Shown here piece after piece: positions 14,817 to 24,828 of a DNA stretch of 39,159 nt (the stretch's first letter is position 1; every line of letters begins with the position of its first letter). This stretch comes from Phycisphaerae bacterium (lineage in GTDB: Bacteria > Planctomycetota > Phycisphaerae > Phycisphaerales > SM1A02). The stretch is from positions 1 through 39,159 of the forward strand of contig PAAB01000071.1 of the NCBI GenBank assembly GCA_002591705.1. The letters run 5' to 3'. Position numbers and translations under genes: made by a program. A model generated the notes under the pieces. That model was not told where the DNA came from. It saw only the letters and a program-made list of their open reading frames with translations, and did not search any database.

Positions 14817-16502
14817 ATGACAGATGTTATTATAAAAAGCCTTTCAGAGATAGTAGGCAAAAAAAATCTAATTTTATCAAAGACTAAGATGGCTGGGTAT
14901 ATAAATAGTTGGAGAGATACATCTGGAGATTGTAAAGCAATAATAATACCAGAGTCCCTAAAAAGCATGTGGAAAGTTTTAGAGATATTAGTGGCTTATA
15001 AAAAAGTTATTTTGATTCAAGCAGCGAATACTAGTTTGACAGGCGGAAGTACGCCTAACGGAAAATATGACAGAGAATTATTTATTATAAACACAAAGAA
15101 AATAAAAAGTATTTATATCCTTGATCAAGCGAAACAGATATTAGCTTTGCCTGGATCTACTTTGTATGATTTAGAAAAAAAATTAAAGCCTTTTAATAGA
15201 GCTCCACATTCTGAAATTGGTTCTTCATGTATAGGAGCTTCAATTGTTGGAGGTATATGTAATAACTCAGGAGGAGCATTAATAAAAAGAGGACCCGCTT
15301 ATACGGAAATGTCATTATTTGCTAAAGTTAATGAAGATGGAAAATTGGAACTTGTAAACAAACTTAATATAGATTTAGGGAAAACTGAGCTGGAAATATT
15401 AGACAAACTAGATCAAGGAAAAATAGATCTAAAAGATTGTATTCCTACTAATGCAAAAGCTTCCTGTTTTAATTACAAGGAAATCTTAAAAGATACAAAA
15501 GCCAATACCCCAGCAAGATATAACGCTAATAAAAATAATCTTTATGATGCTTCAGGTTGCGCAGGAAAAGTTGCAGTTTTTGCAGTAAGACTAGATACTT
15601 TTAAAAAAGAAGAGGGAGAAAGTGTTTTTTATTTAAGTACAAATAGCTCTAAAGATCTAACAAAGCTTAAAAATGATATACTGACAAAAATTGATGACCT
15701 ACCAACATATGCTGAATACATGCATAGCAATGTTTATGAGGTTTCTAAGAATTTTGGAAGAGATGCTTTTTATTTAATATACTTTTTTGGCACAGATGCA
15801 ATGCCTTTCTTCTATAAAACAAGAAATATAATTGATAAGTTTTTGAAAAAATTTAAATTTTTATCTTATAATGCTCTTGAAAGTATTTTGCAAAAATTAT
15901 CTTATTTACTGCCTAATATAATGCCAAAAAAGTTTGATGATTTAAATAAAAAATATGAACATCACTTAATATTGAAGTGTGATAATAAATCAGTAAAAGA
16001 TATTAAAAGAATAATTACAAGAAATTTTAATTCATCAAAAAAAAACTCCTTCATTCACTGTAGCTCAAAAGAATCAAAAAAACTTATATTAAACAGATTT
16101 GTTACGGCCGGAGCTACTATACGCTATGCTAAGATCAATAGAAAAGCTAACTCAGAGCTTCTTGCACTTGATATAGCCTATAAAAGATCAGAAAAGAATT
16201 GGGAAGAACACCTTCCAGAAATAATAAGAAAAAATATTTTGAAATCATTTAACTATGGTCATTTTTTTTGTAATGTGTTTCACAGAGATTACGTGCTTAA
16301 GAAAAAAGCTTCTTTAACTGCAGTAAAATATGATTTGTTATCTAGACTTAAAGATATGGGTGCCAAATATCCTGCTGAGCACAATGTTGGACATATGTAC
16401 GAAGCTGAAAAAGATTTAGAAATGTTTTATAAAAAACTAGATCCCACCAATACGTTCAACCCTGGAATAGGAAAGACATCAAAATTGAAAAAATATAAAT
16501 AG
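14817..16502 (+). CDS. dld: quinone-dependent D-lactate dehydrogenase
   Basis: This FAD enzyme oxidises D-lactate to pyruvate at the inner face of the membrane and reduces quinone. At 561 residues it is close to E. coli Dld (571). The N-terminal FAD-binding PCMH domain has IQAANTSLTGGSTPNG, LPGSTLYDLEKKLKP and PHSEIGSSCIGASIVGGICN, which match Dld closely, followed by RGPAYTEMSLFA. The middle is the membrane-associated domain. The C-terminus carries AEHNVGHMYEA and DPTNTFNPGIGKTS, the FAD-cap end of the family. It is monocistronic, with divergent and following genes unrelated. I saw no regulator such as LldR nearby. Confidence 0.94.
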   Translation: MTDVIIKSLSEIVGKKNLILSKTKMAGYINSWRDTSGDCKAIIIPESLKSMWKVLEILVAYKKVILIQAANTSLTGGSTPNGKYDRELFIINTKKIKSIYILDQAKQILALPGSTLYDLEKKLKPFNRAPHSEIGSSCIGASIVGGICNNSGGALIKRGPAYTEMSLFAKVNEDGKLELVNKLNIDLGKTELEILDKLDQGKIDLKDCIPTNAKASCFNYKEILKDTKANTPARYNANKNNLYDASGCAGKVAVFAVRLDTFKKEEGESVFYLSTNSSKDLTKLKNDILTKIDDLPTYAEYMHSNVYEVSKNFGRDAFYLIYFFGTDAMPFFYKTRNIIDKFLKKFKFLSYNALESILQKLSYLLPNIMPKKFDDLNKKYEHHLILKCDNKSVKDIKRIITRNFNSSKKNSFIHCSSKESKKLILNRFVTAGATIRYAKINRKANSELLALDIAYKRSEKNWEEHLPEIIRKNILKSFNYGHFFCNVFHRDYVLKKKASLTAVKYDLLSRLKDMGAKYPAEHNVGHMYEAEKDLEMFYKKLDPTNTFNPGIGKTSKLKKYK

Positions 16503-16551
16503 TAAATTCATACAATTTAGTTAATATCTATTAAATAATAATACAGGTAAT

Positions 16552-17649
16552 ATGATACATATAAAAATATATTTACTAATATTTCTAAGCGCCACTTTTT
16601 TTTCACGCTTGTTATTTTCTCAGCAAGCGGCTTTGGTAGAAGTAGATAGAGTTATTCAAGAAAAAATTAGTCAATCTGTTCCTATTATAGGAAGTATAAA
16701 ATCCAAAAATATTATAAAAATCATGGCACCTGTAAATGGTGTTGTAGATAAAATTTATGTTGAAGAAGGACAATTTGTTAAAAAAGGTCAATTATTAGCC
16801 TCAATTGATAGTATAAATTTTAAACTGCTTTTTGATATTGAAGTATCAAACTTTGAAAAAGCTAAGGCCAATCTGGAGAATGCTAAAATAGAAGCTGCTA
16901 ATAGCCAGTTAGACCTGAAAAGAATAAAAGCTTTAAAAGCTAGTTCAGCTTTTAATGAGGCTAAATTTGATAAAATAAGAAATAGTTCATTGATTGGAAA
17001 ATTTAAGAAAGATATTGCCCTCAAGGAATTAAATATTGCTGCTCTTAAAAAACAGATTGCTGAACTAAATTTTTCTAAATCTAAAGTAAGAGCAACTGTT
17101 AGCGGTGTTATAGAAGAAAAAACTATAGAGATAGGTGAAGTAGCAAATTTTGGAGACCAAATGTTTGAACTTGTTAATAACAAAAATTTAGAAATATTTG
17201 CTGAAATCCCCTCTTTTAGAGCATCCTCTCTTAAAGTTTCAGATGAAATTAAAGTAGCTACAGTTGACAATTTAATATTAAATGGAAATATTCGTGCCAT
17301 TGGTTCTAAAGAAAATATAACTACAAGAACCATAAAATTATTCTTAGATTTTAATATAAACGATGTTAAAAGAAATTTGTTTGTAGGCGAAAATGTTAAC
17401 CTACAAATACCTGTATCTAAAGATGCATTAGCTCTTACCATCCATAAAGATGCAATTTTAAAAAGAGAAGGAATTTCTTTAGCCTATGTAGTAAAAGGAA
17501 ACAAAGTAGAAATTAAGCCGATAAAACTTGGCGAAGCAGTAGATAATAGATTTATATTATTGCAAGGTATAGAACAAAATAGTCTTGTGGTTATCAAAGG
17601 TAATGAAAGATTAAGACCAGGACAAGAAATACGAATTTTAGAGAAATAA
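16552..17649 (+). CDS. RND efflux periplasmic adaptor (HlyD/AcrA family)
   Basis: This 365-residue membrane-fusion protein should link the RND pump encoded downstream to an outer-membrane channel. It has a signal peptide (1 to about 24), a split lipoyl domain starting IMAPVNGVVDKIYVEEGQFVKKGQ in pieces (about 57-85) and resuming at RATVSGVIEEKTIEIGEV, a short alpha-helical hairpin between them (about 90-165), and C-terminal beta-barrel and membrane-proximal domains. It lacks a lipobox Cys, so it is probably not a lipoprotein. The pump gene starts four bases after its stop, indicating one transcript. No TolC-type outer-membrane gene lies in the window. Confidence 0.9.
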   Translation: MIHIKIYLLIFLSATFFSRLLFSQQAALVEVDRVIQEKISQSVPIIGSIKSKNIIKIMAPVNGVVDKIYVEEGQFVKKGQLLASIDSINFKLLFDIEVSNFEKAKANLENAKIEAANSQLDLKRIKALKASSAFNEAKFDKIRNSSLIGKFKKDIALKELNIAALKKQIAELNFSKSKVRATVSGVIEEKTIEIGEVANFGDQMFELVNNKNLEIFAEIPSFRASSLKVSDEIKVATVDNLILNGNIRAIGSKENITTRTIKLFLDFNINDVKRNLFVGENVNLQIPVSKDALALTIHKDAILKREGISLAYVVKGNKVEIKPIKLGEAVDNRFILLQGIEQNSLVVIKGNERLRPGQEIRILEK

Positions 17650-17653
17650 ATTA

Positions 17654-20600
17654 ATGGATATAATAAAAGCATCTTTAGAGAGACCAATAGCAATAGTATC
17701 AGTTATAGTAATGACTATAATATTGGGCGTTGTTGCTTTAGACAGAATTCCTATTCAGATAGCTCCAGATGTAAACAAGCCTGTAATTAGCGTTACTACC
17801 TATTGGTTTGGGGCCTCTCCATATGAAATGGAAAGAGAAATTGTTAACAGGCAAGAAGAAGCGATACAAGGAGAAGAAGGCGTAAAAAAAATTACAGCTT
17901 CTACTCGAGAAGGTAGATCTATAGTTACAATTGAGTTTGATGTCACCTCTAACATGGATAAATCCTTACTACTTGTTTCTAACAGACTAAATCAAATTGA
18001 AGATTATCCTGAAGATGCAGGAGAGCCAACGCTAGACACTGCTGGATTAGATGACAATGCTATAGCATGGTTTATTCTTTCAAAGACCTCTGGTAATGAT
18101 AGGAATATTGCTGCTTACGGAGATATAGTTGAAGATATCATACAAGATAGAATAGAAAGAGTTCCTGGAGTTGCAAGAACTAATGCATATGGAAGCAGTG
18201 AAACTGAGTTGAGAATAACGATTGATCCTGAAAAGCTAGCATATTATGGATTAACTGTACCAAATGTTATAGAAATTATTAGAAATGCTAACAGTTCTAT
18301 TTCAGCTGGAGATATCGAAGAAGGAAAAAGAAAATATGTCGTAAGAGCAGAAGGAGAAATACAATCTGCAAAACAAGTTAACGATATAGTTTTAATTAGT
18401 GAACAAAACCTATCTGGTAGATACGGAAGAGTTGTAGTATCTGATATTGCTAAAGTTGAGTTTACCTTTAAAGAACCAAGAGCAGTTATAAGATATTTAG
18501 GAAAATCTTCTATTGCTATTAATGCCATAAGGCAGTCGGGTGCAAATGTTATAGAAGTAATGGATGGTATAAAATATACACTTAAAGACTTAAACGAAAA
18601 CATATTGCCTGATTTGGGTTTGCAAATTGAACAAGTTTATGACGAAACTATTTACATTGACTCTGCTGTAGAGCTAGTTAAACAAAATATTTGGATGGGT
18701 GGAATACTTGCCATAATTATTTTACTAATTTTTTTAAGGTCGTGGCAATCAACTATAGTAATTGCAATATCTATTCCAATTTCTATAGTAGCTGCTTTTG
18801 TTGCTATGGCACTTTTGGGAAAAACAATAAATGTTATTTCTTTAGCAGGTATTGCTTTCGCAGTGGGTATGGTAGTAGATGCAGCTATAGTGGTTTTAGA
18901 AAACATTTATAGATTAAAAGAAAAAGGAGAAAAAACAATTGTAGCTGCATTAAAAGGCACTAAGCAGGTATGGCAAGCTGTTATGGTATCTGCGTTTACA
19001 ACTGTTCTAGTTTTTATCCCTATACTAACAATGAAATTAGAAGCTGGTCAGCTTTTGCAAGATATAGCTGTTGCTATCTCAGTTGCTGTACTAATGAGCC
19101 TCATAGTATCAGCTACCATATTGCCAGCACTAACTAATTGGATTTTAGGAAAAGATAATAAATCGTATTTCAAAATACCTATTTTTGATAAATTGGGAAG
19201 TTATGTGACAAATAAAATTTTGAGTTATGTAAAAATTGCAGTTATTTCTAGAAAGGCTTCTATGATTTTGGTTACATCTTTAATATTTTCAACTTTAACT
19301 CTTTCTTATCTATTCCTTCCAAAACTCGAGTATTTGCCAGAAGGTAATAGAAATTTAATTTTTGGAATTATGCTTCCGCCACCTGGGTATAACCTAAAAA
19401 CACTTACAAATATAGCCGAGTCAGTTGAGGGTAAAGTTAAACATTTATGGTCATCAATTTCTGGAGAAGAAGCTGAAGCAGGGCAACCACCAAAAATAAA
19501 AAACTATTTTTTTGTAGCAATTGCTGGGGGAAGGACATTATTTGGAGCAAGTGCAGTCGAAGAAACTAGAGTAAGAGAGTTAATACCTGTGATGACAAAA
19601 TCACTATATGGAGAGCCAGCTACCTTTGGCTTCTTTACACAACCTGGCCTGTTTGTAAGAGGTTATGGCGGAGGTCGATCAATTGATGTCGATATAATAG
19701 GTAACGACCTAAATAAATTAACCTTAATTGCTCAAAAAACAGCTGGTTTAATATCAAAAGAATTCCCTAGATCTAATGGAAATCAAATGCAACCTAAACC
19801 TGGTTTAGTTTTGGGTGCGCCTGAAATACAAATTCAACCTAATAGAATTAAATTAGCAGATAATAATGTTACTGCCGAACAATTAGCTGTTGGAATAGAT
19901 GCTTTTAATTCTGGTGTTAGAATAGATGAAATTATTGTTAACTCTAAAAGAATGGATCTAACTTTAATGGGAAGAGAGAATTCTATAAACCAGACACAAG
20001 GTATTGAAAATATTCCTATTGTTACAGCTAATGGAAAAATTATTCCTATTTCTACATTAACTAATATTATATATACAACAGGACCGACAGAAATTCGCCA
20101 TATAGAGGGCGAAAGAGCTATAACCTTGCAAGTAAAACCAGCTGATAACATTGCTTTAGAGGAGGCTATAGAAAGAATGAATAAAAACGTAATTAGTATA
20201 TTAGAAAAAGAAGGTATCCCAACAGGGGTAAGCGTAGAAATTTCTGGCACAGCAGATGAATTAACCAAAACATGGAAAGCTATGGCAATAAATCTTTTTG
20301 TTGCAATTGCAATGGTCTATTTATTGATGACTATACTATTTGAGAGTTTTAGGTATCCTTTCATAATAATGTTAACTGTTCCACCTGCGGCTGCAGGAGG
20401 AGTTTTAGGTCTATTCTTATTAAATTTAACTACATTTCAGCCACTCGATATGCTTACTATTTTAGGCTTTGTTATTCTTAGTGGGATAGTTGTAAATAAT
20501 GCTATTTTGTTGGTGCACAGAACATTACAGTTACTTAAAGAAAACTCTTTAAATGTAAACGAGGCGATCATCGAAGCTACAAATTCTAGAATAAGGCCTA

Positions 20601-20800
20601 TTTTTATGTCCACATTAACCAGTATTTTTGGCATGCTGCCACTTGTAATTTTCCCTGGAGCTGGTTCTGAACTTTATAAAGGACTAGGATCAGTCATTAT
20701 AGGCGGCTTAAGTCTCTCCGCCATATTAACTTTGTTAATAGTCCCTCCAATGCTAAAGTTGTTTTTGACAGTAAATAGTAAAACTGTTAATAAATTATAA
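17654..20800 (+). CDS. RND-family efflux pump inner-membrane permease
   Basis: This proton-driven exporter of 1048 residues matches the usual length of AcrB-like pumps. Two repeats each have six helices and a large periplasmic porter/docking region. The N-terminus has the typical VIVMTIILGVVALDRIPIQ, then PYEMEREIV and REGRSIVTIEF. In TM4 the motif is GMVVDAAIVVLEN with a single Asp409 followed by Ala410, where AcrB has two Asp. In TM10 NNAILLVHR has Asn at the AcrB Lys940 position. This relay pattern is common in non-AcrB HAE1/HME pumps. The substrate cannot be read from the sequence. It is paired with the adaptor upstream and followed after one base by a small DoxX-like gene. Confidence 0.93.
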   Translation: MDIIKASLERPIAIVSVIVMTIILGVVALDRIPIQIAPDVNKPVISVTTYWFGASPYEMEREIVNRQEEAIQGEEGVKKITASTREGRSIVTIEFDVTSNMDKSLLLVSNRLNQIEDYPEDAGEPTLDTAGLDDNAIAWFILSKTSGNDRNIAAYGDIVEDIIQDRIERVPGVARTNAYGSSETELRITIDPEKLAYYGLTVPNVIEIIRNANSSISAGDIEEGKRKYVVRAEGEIQSAKQVNDIVLISEQNLSGRYGRVVVSDIAKVEFTFKEPRAVIRYLGKSSIAINAIRQSGANVIEVMDGIKYTLKDLNENILPDLGLQIEQVYDETIYIDSAVELVKQNIWMGGILAIIILLIFLRSWQSTIVIAISIPISIVAAFVAMALLGKTINVISLAGIAFAVGMVVDAAIVVLENIYRLKEKGEKTIVAALKGTKQVWQAVMVSAFTTVLVFIPILTMKLEAGQLLQDIAVAISVAVLMSLIVSATILPALTNWILGKDNKSYFKIPIFDKLGSYVTNKILSYVKIAVISRKASMILVTSLIFSTLTLSYLFLPKLEYLPEGNRNLIFGIMLPPPGYNLKTLTNIAESVEGKVKHLWSSISGEEAEAGQPPKIKNYFFVAIAGGRTLFGASAVEETRVRELIPVMTKSLYGEPATFGFFTQPGLFVRGYGGGRSIDVDIIGNDLNKLTLIAQKTAGLISKEFPRSNGNQMQPKPGLVLGAPEIQIQPNRIKLADNNVTAEQLAVGIDAFNSGVRIDEIIVNSKRMDLTLMGRENSINQTQGIENIPIVTANGKIIPISTLTNIIYTTGPTEIRHIEGERAITLQVKPADNIALEEAIERMNKNVISILEKEGIPTGVSVEISGTADELTKTWKAMAINLFVAIAMVYLLMTILFESFRYPFIIMLTVPPAAAGGVLGLFLLNLTTFQPLDMLTILGFVILSGIVVNNAILLVHRTLQLLKENSLNVNEAIIEATNSRIRPIFMSTLTSIFGMLPLVIFPGAGSELYKGLGSVIIGGLSLSAILTLLIVPPMLKLFLTVNSKTVNKL

Positions 20801-20801
20801 T

Positions 20802-21290
20802 ATGTACAAATACTTAACTATTTTTAATTTTTTTGCAGATGCTTTTATTAAACTTTCTCTGGGTATTATCTTTTTTAATTATGGAATTGGAAAAGTATCA
20901 GCCTTATTAAACGGAACTGCAGATAGTCTTGTAAATATGGTAACAAATATGCCCTTTTTAGGGTTATTTCCCTTATTTTTTTCTTGGATACTTGCACTGT
21001 CTGAGAGTGCTGCAGTTTTTTTTCTAATATACGGCTTATTTTCTTTTTTACCTTTTCATAATATAATATCTAGAATAACAGGATTTGTCTGCCTAATTAT
21101 TTCAACAATTATAGTATATCAACATATTTTTGTCTGGGGTGATAATATTTTTCCGTTTGGTCCTTTTAGTTTTTTAAATGTTTCGGAGCAAGGAAAACCT
21201 ATATTTGGACAGTTTTTATTTATACCTATGTCTTTGTATATAGTACTAAACTCTAAAGGATATCCTTCAAAAATAGATGAAAATAAATAG
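20802..21290 (+). CDS. DoxX-like small integral membrane protein
   Basis: A 162-residue protein with four predicted transmembrane helices (about 10-32, 52-76, 85-108, 130-150). An early helix carries FNYGIGKV, similar to the F-x-x-x-G-x-x-K signature of DoxX/DoxD-family proteins. These proteins are variously linked to thiosulfate:quinone oxidoreductase or oxidative-stress responses; no specific role can be assigned here. It begins one base after the RND pump stop and is probably the last gene of that transcript. It runs convergently to a rhodanese gene, which could hint at sulfur chemistry, but this is weak. Confidence 0.65.
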   Translation: MYKYLTIFNFFADAFIKLSLGIIFFNYGIGKVSALLNGTADSLVNMVTNMPFLGLFPLFFSWILALSESAAVFFLIYGLFSFLPFHNIISRITGFVCLIISTIIVYQHIFVWGDNIFPFGPFSFLNVSEQGKPIFGQFLFIPMSLYIVLNSKGYPSKIDENK

Positions 21291-21292
21291 AT

Positions 21293-21655
21293 TTAGTTTG
21301 TTTCCTCTTCCCATTTTTTTAAACCCCCTTCTAAATTACAAGCATTATTATAGCCCATGTCATTTAACGTCTTAGTTGCAAGTGCACCTCTGGCTCCTAA
21401 GGTGCAAAAAACAACTATTTTTTTTTCTGTTTTCAACCTCTTATCAAAATAAGGACTATCTGGATCAGCATAAAATTCTAGCAAACCTCTGGGTATCAAT
21501 ATATCTCCTTTTAAAGCGTTTGATGTTTCTAACTCTTCTTTCTCTCTGACATCTAAGAATAGTATTTCTTTTAGTTCTTTTTTGGCTTGTCTTGGGTTTA
21601 TTTGTTTAATGCTGGAAATGGCTTCTTCTATATAGGTCTTAGAATTTTTTATCAT
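21293..21655 (-). CDS. single-domain rhodanese-like protein
   Basis: A 120-residue cytoplasmic protein consisting of one rhodanese domain after a short helical N-terminus. It has the CH2A-like LFLDVREKEE and the active loop FCTLGARGA with Cys84 as the persulfide-forming nucleophile (CxxGxR pattern). The C-terminal LEGGLKKWEEE is typical of the family. It would transfer sulfane sulfur; acceptor unknown. A good Shine-Dalgarno (AGAGGAT) precedes the ATG. The gene converges on the DoxX-like gene with two bases between their stops and is divergent from apbE. Confidence 0.9.
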   Translation of the reverse strand: MIKNSKTYIEEAISSIKQINPRQAKKELKEILFLDVREKEELETSNALKGDILIPRGLLEFYADPDSPYFDKRLKTEKKIVVFCTLGARGALATKTLNDMGYNNACNLEGGLKKWEEETN

Positions 21656-21726
21656 GGTATCCTCTATTTATAATTATTAAATAGTAAAATAATTGTAAAT
21701 TTAAATAAGTTTATTATAATTATATT

Positions 21727-22719
21727 ATGGATACTTTAAATAAGTTAAAACATTTAAATAGACGTAAATTAATTAAAATAATTGGCTATAGCACATTATC
21801 TGGCTTTTCCTTTAAAAATTTAGCTTTTTCCAGTTCAAATTTGCACAAGCTAAAATGGGAAGGAAGCATCTTAAACTCCCCAGCAAAATTAATTTTATTT
21901 ACAGAGAATAAAAGACTTGGAGAAAAAGTTATAGATAAAGTAAGTAATTTAGCTGAAAAGTACGATAATATCTTTAATCTACAAAACGATAGGTCTGAAA
22001 TTCATTTGCTTAATAAAAATAAATCATTTGCTGACGCATCAGATGAATTAATTGATGTTATAATGAAATCAAAAATTATTTCTAAAGAAACTTTAGGGGC
22101 TTTTGATATTACCGTACAACCCTTATGGGAAATGTATTACAATCATTTTATTTTAAGAAGTCAGACAGAGCCACCTAGCAAAGAGACAATTAAGAATACT
22201 TTAAGAAAAGTAAATTGGAAAAATGTGACAGTTCTTGAAAAAGATATATTCTTAAATGCGAATACAAGTATAACTCTAAATGGTATTGCTCAAGGGTATA
22301 TTACGGATAAGATCACTAATGTACTTTTAAAAAACGGATTTAAAAATAATCTTGTTGACTTTGGAGAAACTAAAGTATCTGGGAAATTCAATAACATAAG
22401 ACCATGGAAAATCGGCCTTCAGGGTCCTGATGGAGTCCAAGACGTAATAAATGTTATGAATAAAGCTGTTGCAACTTCTGGCGGCTATGGAACTATTTTT
22501 GAACCAACAATTACCTATCACCATATTTTTAATACAAATACTGGTTACTCTGCAAACCAATATAAGGCAGTAAGTGTTATTTCAAATGAAGCTTGGTTGT
22601 CTGATGCTATTTCTACAGCAGCACTTTCTATTAAGAAAAATGAGTTAGTAAAAATTTGTAAAAAGTTTAATTTGGACATTTACATTCTCAATGATGTAAA
22701 TTTTGAAAAAATATCTTAG
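21727..22719 (+). CDS. apbE: FAD:protein FMN transferase (ApbE family)
   Basis: ApbE flavinylates target proteins by attaching FMN to Ser/Thr in the periplasm, using FAD and Mg2+. The 330-residue product has a twin-arginine-like leader (NRRKLIKIIG then a hydrophobic stretch), consistent with Tat export. Family motifs are GAFDITVQPLW, LNGIAQGYITDK, LVDFGETKVSGK, ATSGGYG and HHIFNTNTGY, with the metal-site Asp in SDAISTAAL. No obvious flavinylation client (Nqr/Rnf, FMN-binding domain) lies in the window. The stop TAG shares bases with the stop of the convergent DUF1513 gene (TTAG), so the two genes end in a four-base overlap. Confidence 0.92.
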   Translation: MDTLNKLKHLNRRKLIKIIGYSTLSGFSFKNLAFSSSNLHKLKWEGSILNSPAKLILFTENKRLGEKVIDKVSNLAEKYDNIFNLQNDRSEIHLLNKNKSFADASDELIDVIMKSKIISKETLGAFDITVQPLWEMYYNHFILRSQTEPPSKETIKNTLRKVNWKNVTVLEKDIFLNANTSITLNGIAQGYITDKITNVLLKNGFKNNLVDFGETKVSGKFNNIRPWKIGLQGPDGVQDVINVMNKAVATSGGYGTIFEPTITYHHIFNTNTGYSANQYKAVSVISNEAWLSDAISTAALSIKKNELVKICKKFNLDIYILNDVNFEKIS

Positions 22720-23825
22720 TTCGTTTCAATTAAAGATAGATGATTATCAAATTTGACTTTTTCCTTATAAATTTCTTTTGTTTCATTTTGTGTAACCTTA
22801 TATAAGCTACCAAGTCCATTACTTGCGAAGTTGAAAAAAGACTGATTATTTGAAACTATTCCACAGACGTCAAACAAACTTTCATTTAAACAAACTTTTT
22901 TTGAATCTAATTCCCACCCAATAAGCTTATTACCTTTTGGAAAGGTAACTAACAAAGTTCTTAAATTGTGATTTACTTTGATAGAACCTGCATATTTGTT
23001 TATAACTTTCAAGGATTTTTTTGGTAATTTATAAAATTCAATTTTTTTATTTTTGTATGAAAAGATTAATTCAGTGTGTTTTGCATTACCCGGAGAATAA
23101 TTTTGGCAAGCTGCAAAAACCTTTCCATTATTTGCTATATCAATATGCCTAATACTATTGAATGAATATTCTGATTTTTTAAGATTTATTTGCTCTTTAA
23201 GGTTACCATTTCTGCATAATATTGTAAGATTTGAACTCATATCATTTAAATTAAGTTTTATGTTTGGGTAGTCTGGATTTGTAAGGACTCCTCCATTTGC
23301 AATAAAAATATCACCTAATCTACTTATTTTAATTTCATGTGGCCCTAATCCTCTGCTTTTTAACTCCCCTACCCTTAAAAAATTTTTAAAAGGATCATAA
23401 ATGGCTATAGAACCAGATCTTTCATCTGAATACTTATATTTATTCTCTGTAACGAATAATAATCTTTCTTTATTAGAGTATGCGCCATGCCCATAAAAAT
23501 GAGAGTTGTCAGGAGATAGAATTTTCTTAATAACTGCCCCAGAAGTTATGTCTATTACTAAGATTACAGTGCCTGGTCTTCTTGGAAAAACTAAAATACA
23601 GTTTTTATCTTTTATAAATAATATTTCATGAGCTCTTGCGTCTAATTTTATATCAAAATTTTTATTTCCATAGGTATCAAATACTCCCAAATGGTGATCG
23701 CTACCTTTAGTATAAGGAGCAACTATATTGTAGTTTTTGTCTTTTTTAAAAGCAAATAATTTTTTGGTTAAATAAAAATATAGGGGTATAAAAAGAAATT
23801 CTCTTCTATTCACTTCAATCACCAT
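22716..23825 (-). CDS. DUF1513-family periplasmic beta-propeller protein of the iron operon
   Basis: This protein resembles DUF1513, usually found with imelysin and DUF1111 genes in alphaproteobacteria. From the ATG at 23825 it has 369 residues; an ATG 18 bases upstream is less likely. The N-terminus NRREFLFIP followed by a hydrophobic run suggests a Tat-type signal. The body has repeated beta-propeller-like strands with HHLGVFD, DARAHEI, RRPGT, HFYGHGAY, GPHEIK and IRHID. Histidine-containing turns at blade starts are typical of the family. Biochemical function is unknown; the operon position points to iron acquisition. The start overlaps the preceding imelysin-like gene by 11 bases, so translation is probably coupled. 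Confidence 0.8.
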   Translation of the reverse strand: MVIEVNRREFLFIPLYFYLTKKLFAFKKDKNYNIVAPYTKGSDHHLGVFDTYGNKNFDIKLDARAHEILFIKDKNCILVFPRRPGTVILVIDITSGAVIKKILSPDNSHFYGHGAYSNKERLLFVTENKYKYSDERSGSIAIYDPFKNFLRVGELKSRGLGPHEIKISRLGDIFIANGGVLTNPDYPNIKLNLNDMSSNLTILCRNGNLKEQINLKKSEYSFNSIRHIDIANNGKVFAACQNYSPGNAKHTELIFSYKNKKIEFYKLPKKSLKVINKYAGSIKVNHNLRTLLVTFPKGNKLIGWELDSKKVCLNESLFDVCGIVSNNQSFFNFASNGLGSLYKVTQNETKEIYKEKVKFDNHLSLIETN

Positions 23826-24828
23826 CCATCTTATTAAAACCAATATTTATAGATAATAAACTACTTACTTCGTTTAAAAGCTTTTTCTCAAACTGTTTGA
23901 TGTTCTGATTTAAAACAAACAAGACTTCATACAAATTTACATTATATTTCATATTTTTTTTTTCACCCTCATTTATAAAATTTTTTATTTCATTTAGGAT
24001 GGAGTCTATTTCGCTGCCTAAATTTTTATTTTTTTCAATAAGATCACTTCTTACTAATTGATCATAAAACAAGATTATAGAATCAAGATTTTGATATAAA
24101 ATATTGAGGGAGTTATTTGATCTCCAAAATTCTTCTTTTTTTAAATTAATTTGTGATTTTTTTATTTTATTCTCTAATTTATGTTTACTTATAAACTCTA
24201 TTTGGGATAAAACCGAATTAAATAATTCATTTAAAAAGTTTTCTTTTTCAAAGTATTGAAACAATTCGCTCTTATTATTCCATACAGAATGATTATAATT
24301 AAAAATCGCTTCTAGATTTTTAGATACAGAAAAAAGATATCCACATAAGAATAAACTTTTTTTTGTATCATCTTCTTTAGTAAATTCATCGAATAAAATT
24401 TTCTCTAGAACTGGAAGTCCCTGTATGGCTACACTTTTCAAACCCAATTCACCATAATCTAAAACATACTCTGGTTTTGTAAGTAATACCTTTTTAAATT
24501 GTCTATGAACTACTCCCCTTTTATCTGGCCAGAATTGTATTCTAGAATAGTTATTAAAATCATTAATTGGGCCAAATCTTATATGTTGTACTTGTCCCCA
24601 TATCAAAATAAGTTCATTAAAGTTATGTTTTGAGTTTTTTAAAAATTTTTTAGGAGAGTTTATGCAATTTTTTTTTGCGTTTTCAGCAAGTTCATTTGAT
24701 GCTTTACTAAGTTCTAAATAATTATTACTTATTTTTTTAATGTAGTTTTCTATATTTTGATTTGCTGCAACATTAAAACAAATTAAACTGAGAAAATAAA
24801 TAATAAAAATTAAATATTTTGAATTCAT
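23815..24828 (-). CDS. imelysin-like (peptidase M75-family) periplasmic protein without GxHxxE
   Basis: This 337-residue exported protein (signal peptide 1 to about 22, ending VAA-NQ) is the second, shorter imelysin-type protein of the operon. It has the family-like segment VQHIRFGPINDFNNYSRIQF and an all-helical layout. Where imelysins have GxHxxE, this one reads GLPVLE: the His is Pro while the Glu is kept. Such paired imelysin-like proteins are a standing part of imelysin/DUF1111/DUF1513 loci, and imelysins are related to EfeO-type iron-binding proteins. A structural or partner role is inferred. Its start overlaps the DUF1111 stop by four bases. Confidence 0.82.
   Translation of the reverse strand: MNSKYLIFIIYFLSLICFNVAANQNIENYIKKISNNYLELSKASNELAENAKKNCINSPKKFLKNSKHNFNELILIWGQVQHIRFGPINDFNNYSRIQFWPDKRGVVHRQFKKVLLTKPEYVLDYGELGLKSVAIQGLPVLEKILFDEFTKEDDTKKSLFLCGYLFSVSKNLEAIFNYNHSVWNNKSELFQYFEKENFLNELFNSVLSQIEFISKHKLENKIKKSQINLKKEEFWRSNNSLNILYQNLDSIILFYDQLVRSDLIEKNKNLGSEIDSILNEIKNFINEGEKKNMKYNVNLYEVLFVLNQNIKQFEKKLLNEVSSLLSINIGFNKMDGD

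Noticed and set aside
16788..17441. 217-residue minus-strand open frame opposite the RND adaptor gene
   Set aside because: It is composed of Leu/Ser-rich translation typical of a shadow frame; the plus strand has a convincing HlyD-family protein.
19834..20268. 144-residue minus-strand open frame inside the RND pump gene
   Set aside because: Antisense shadow of a conserved pump coding region.
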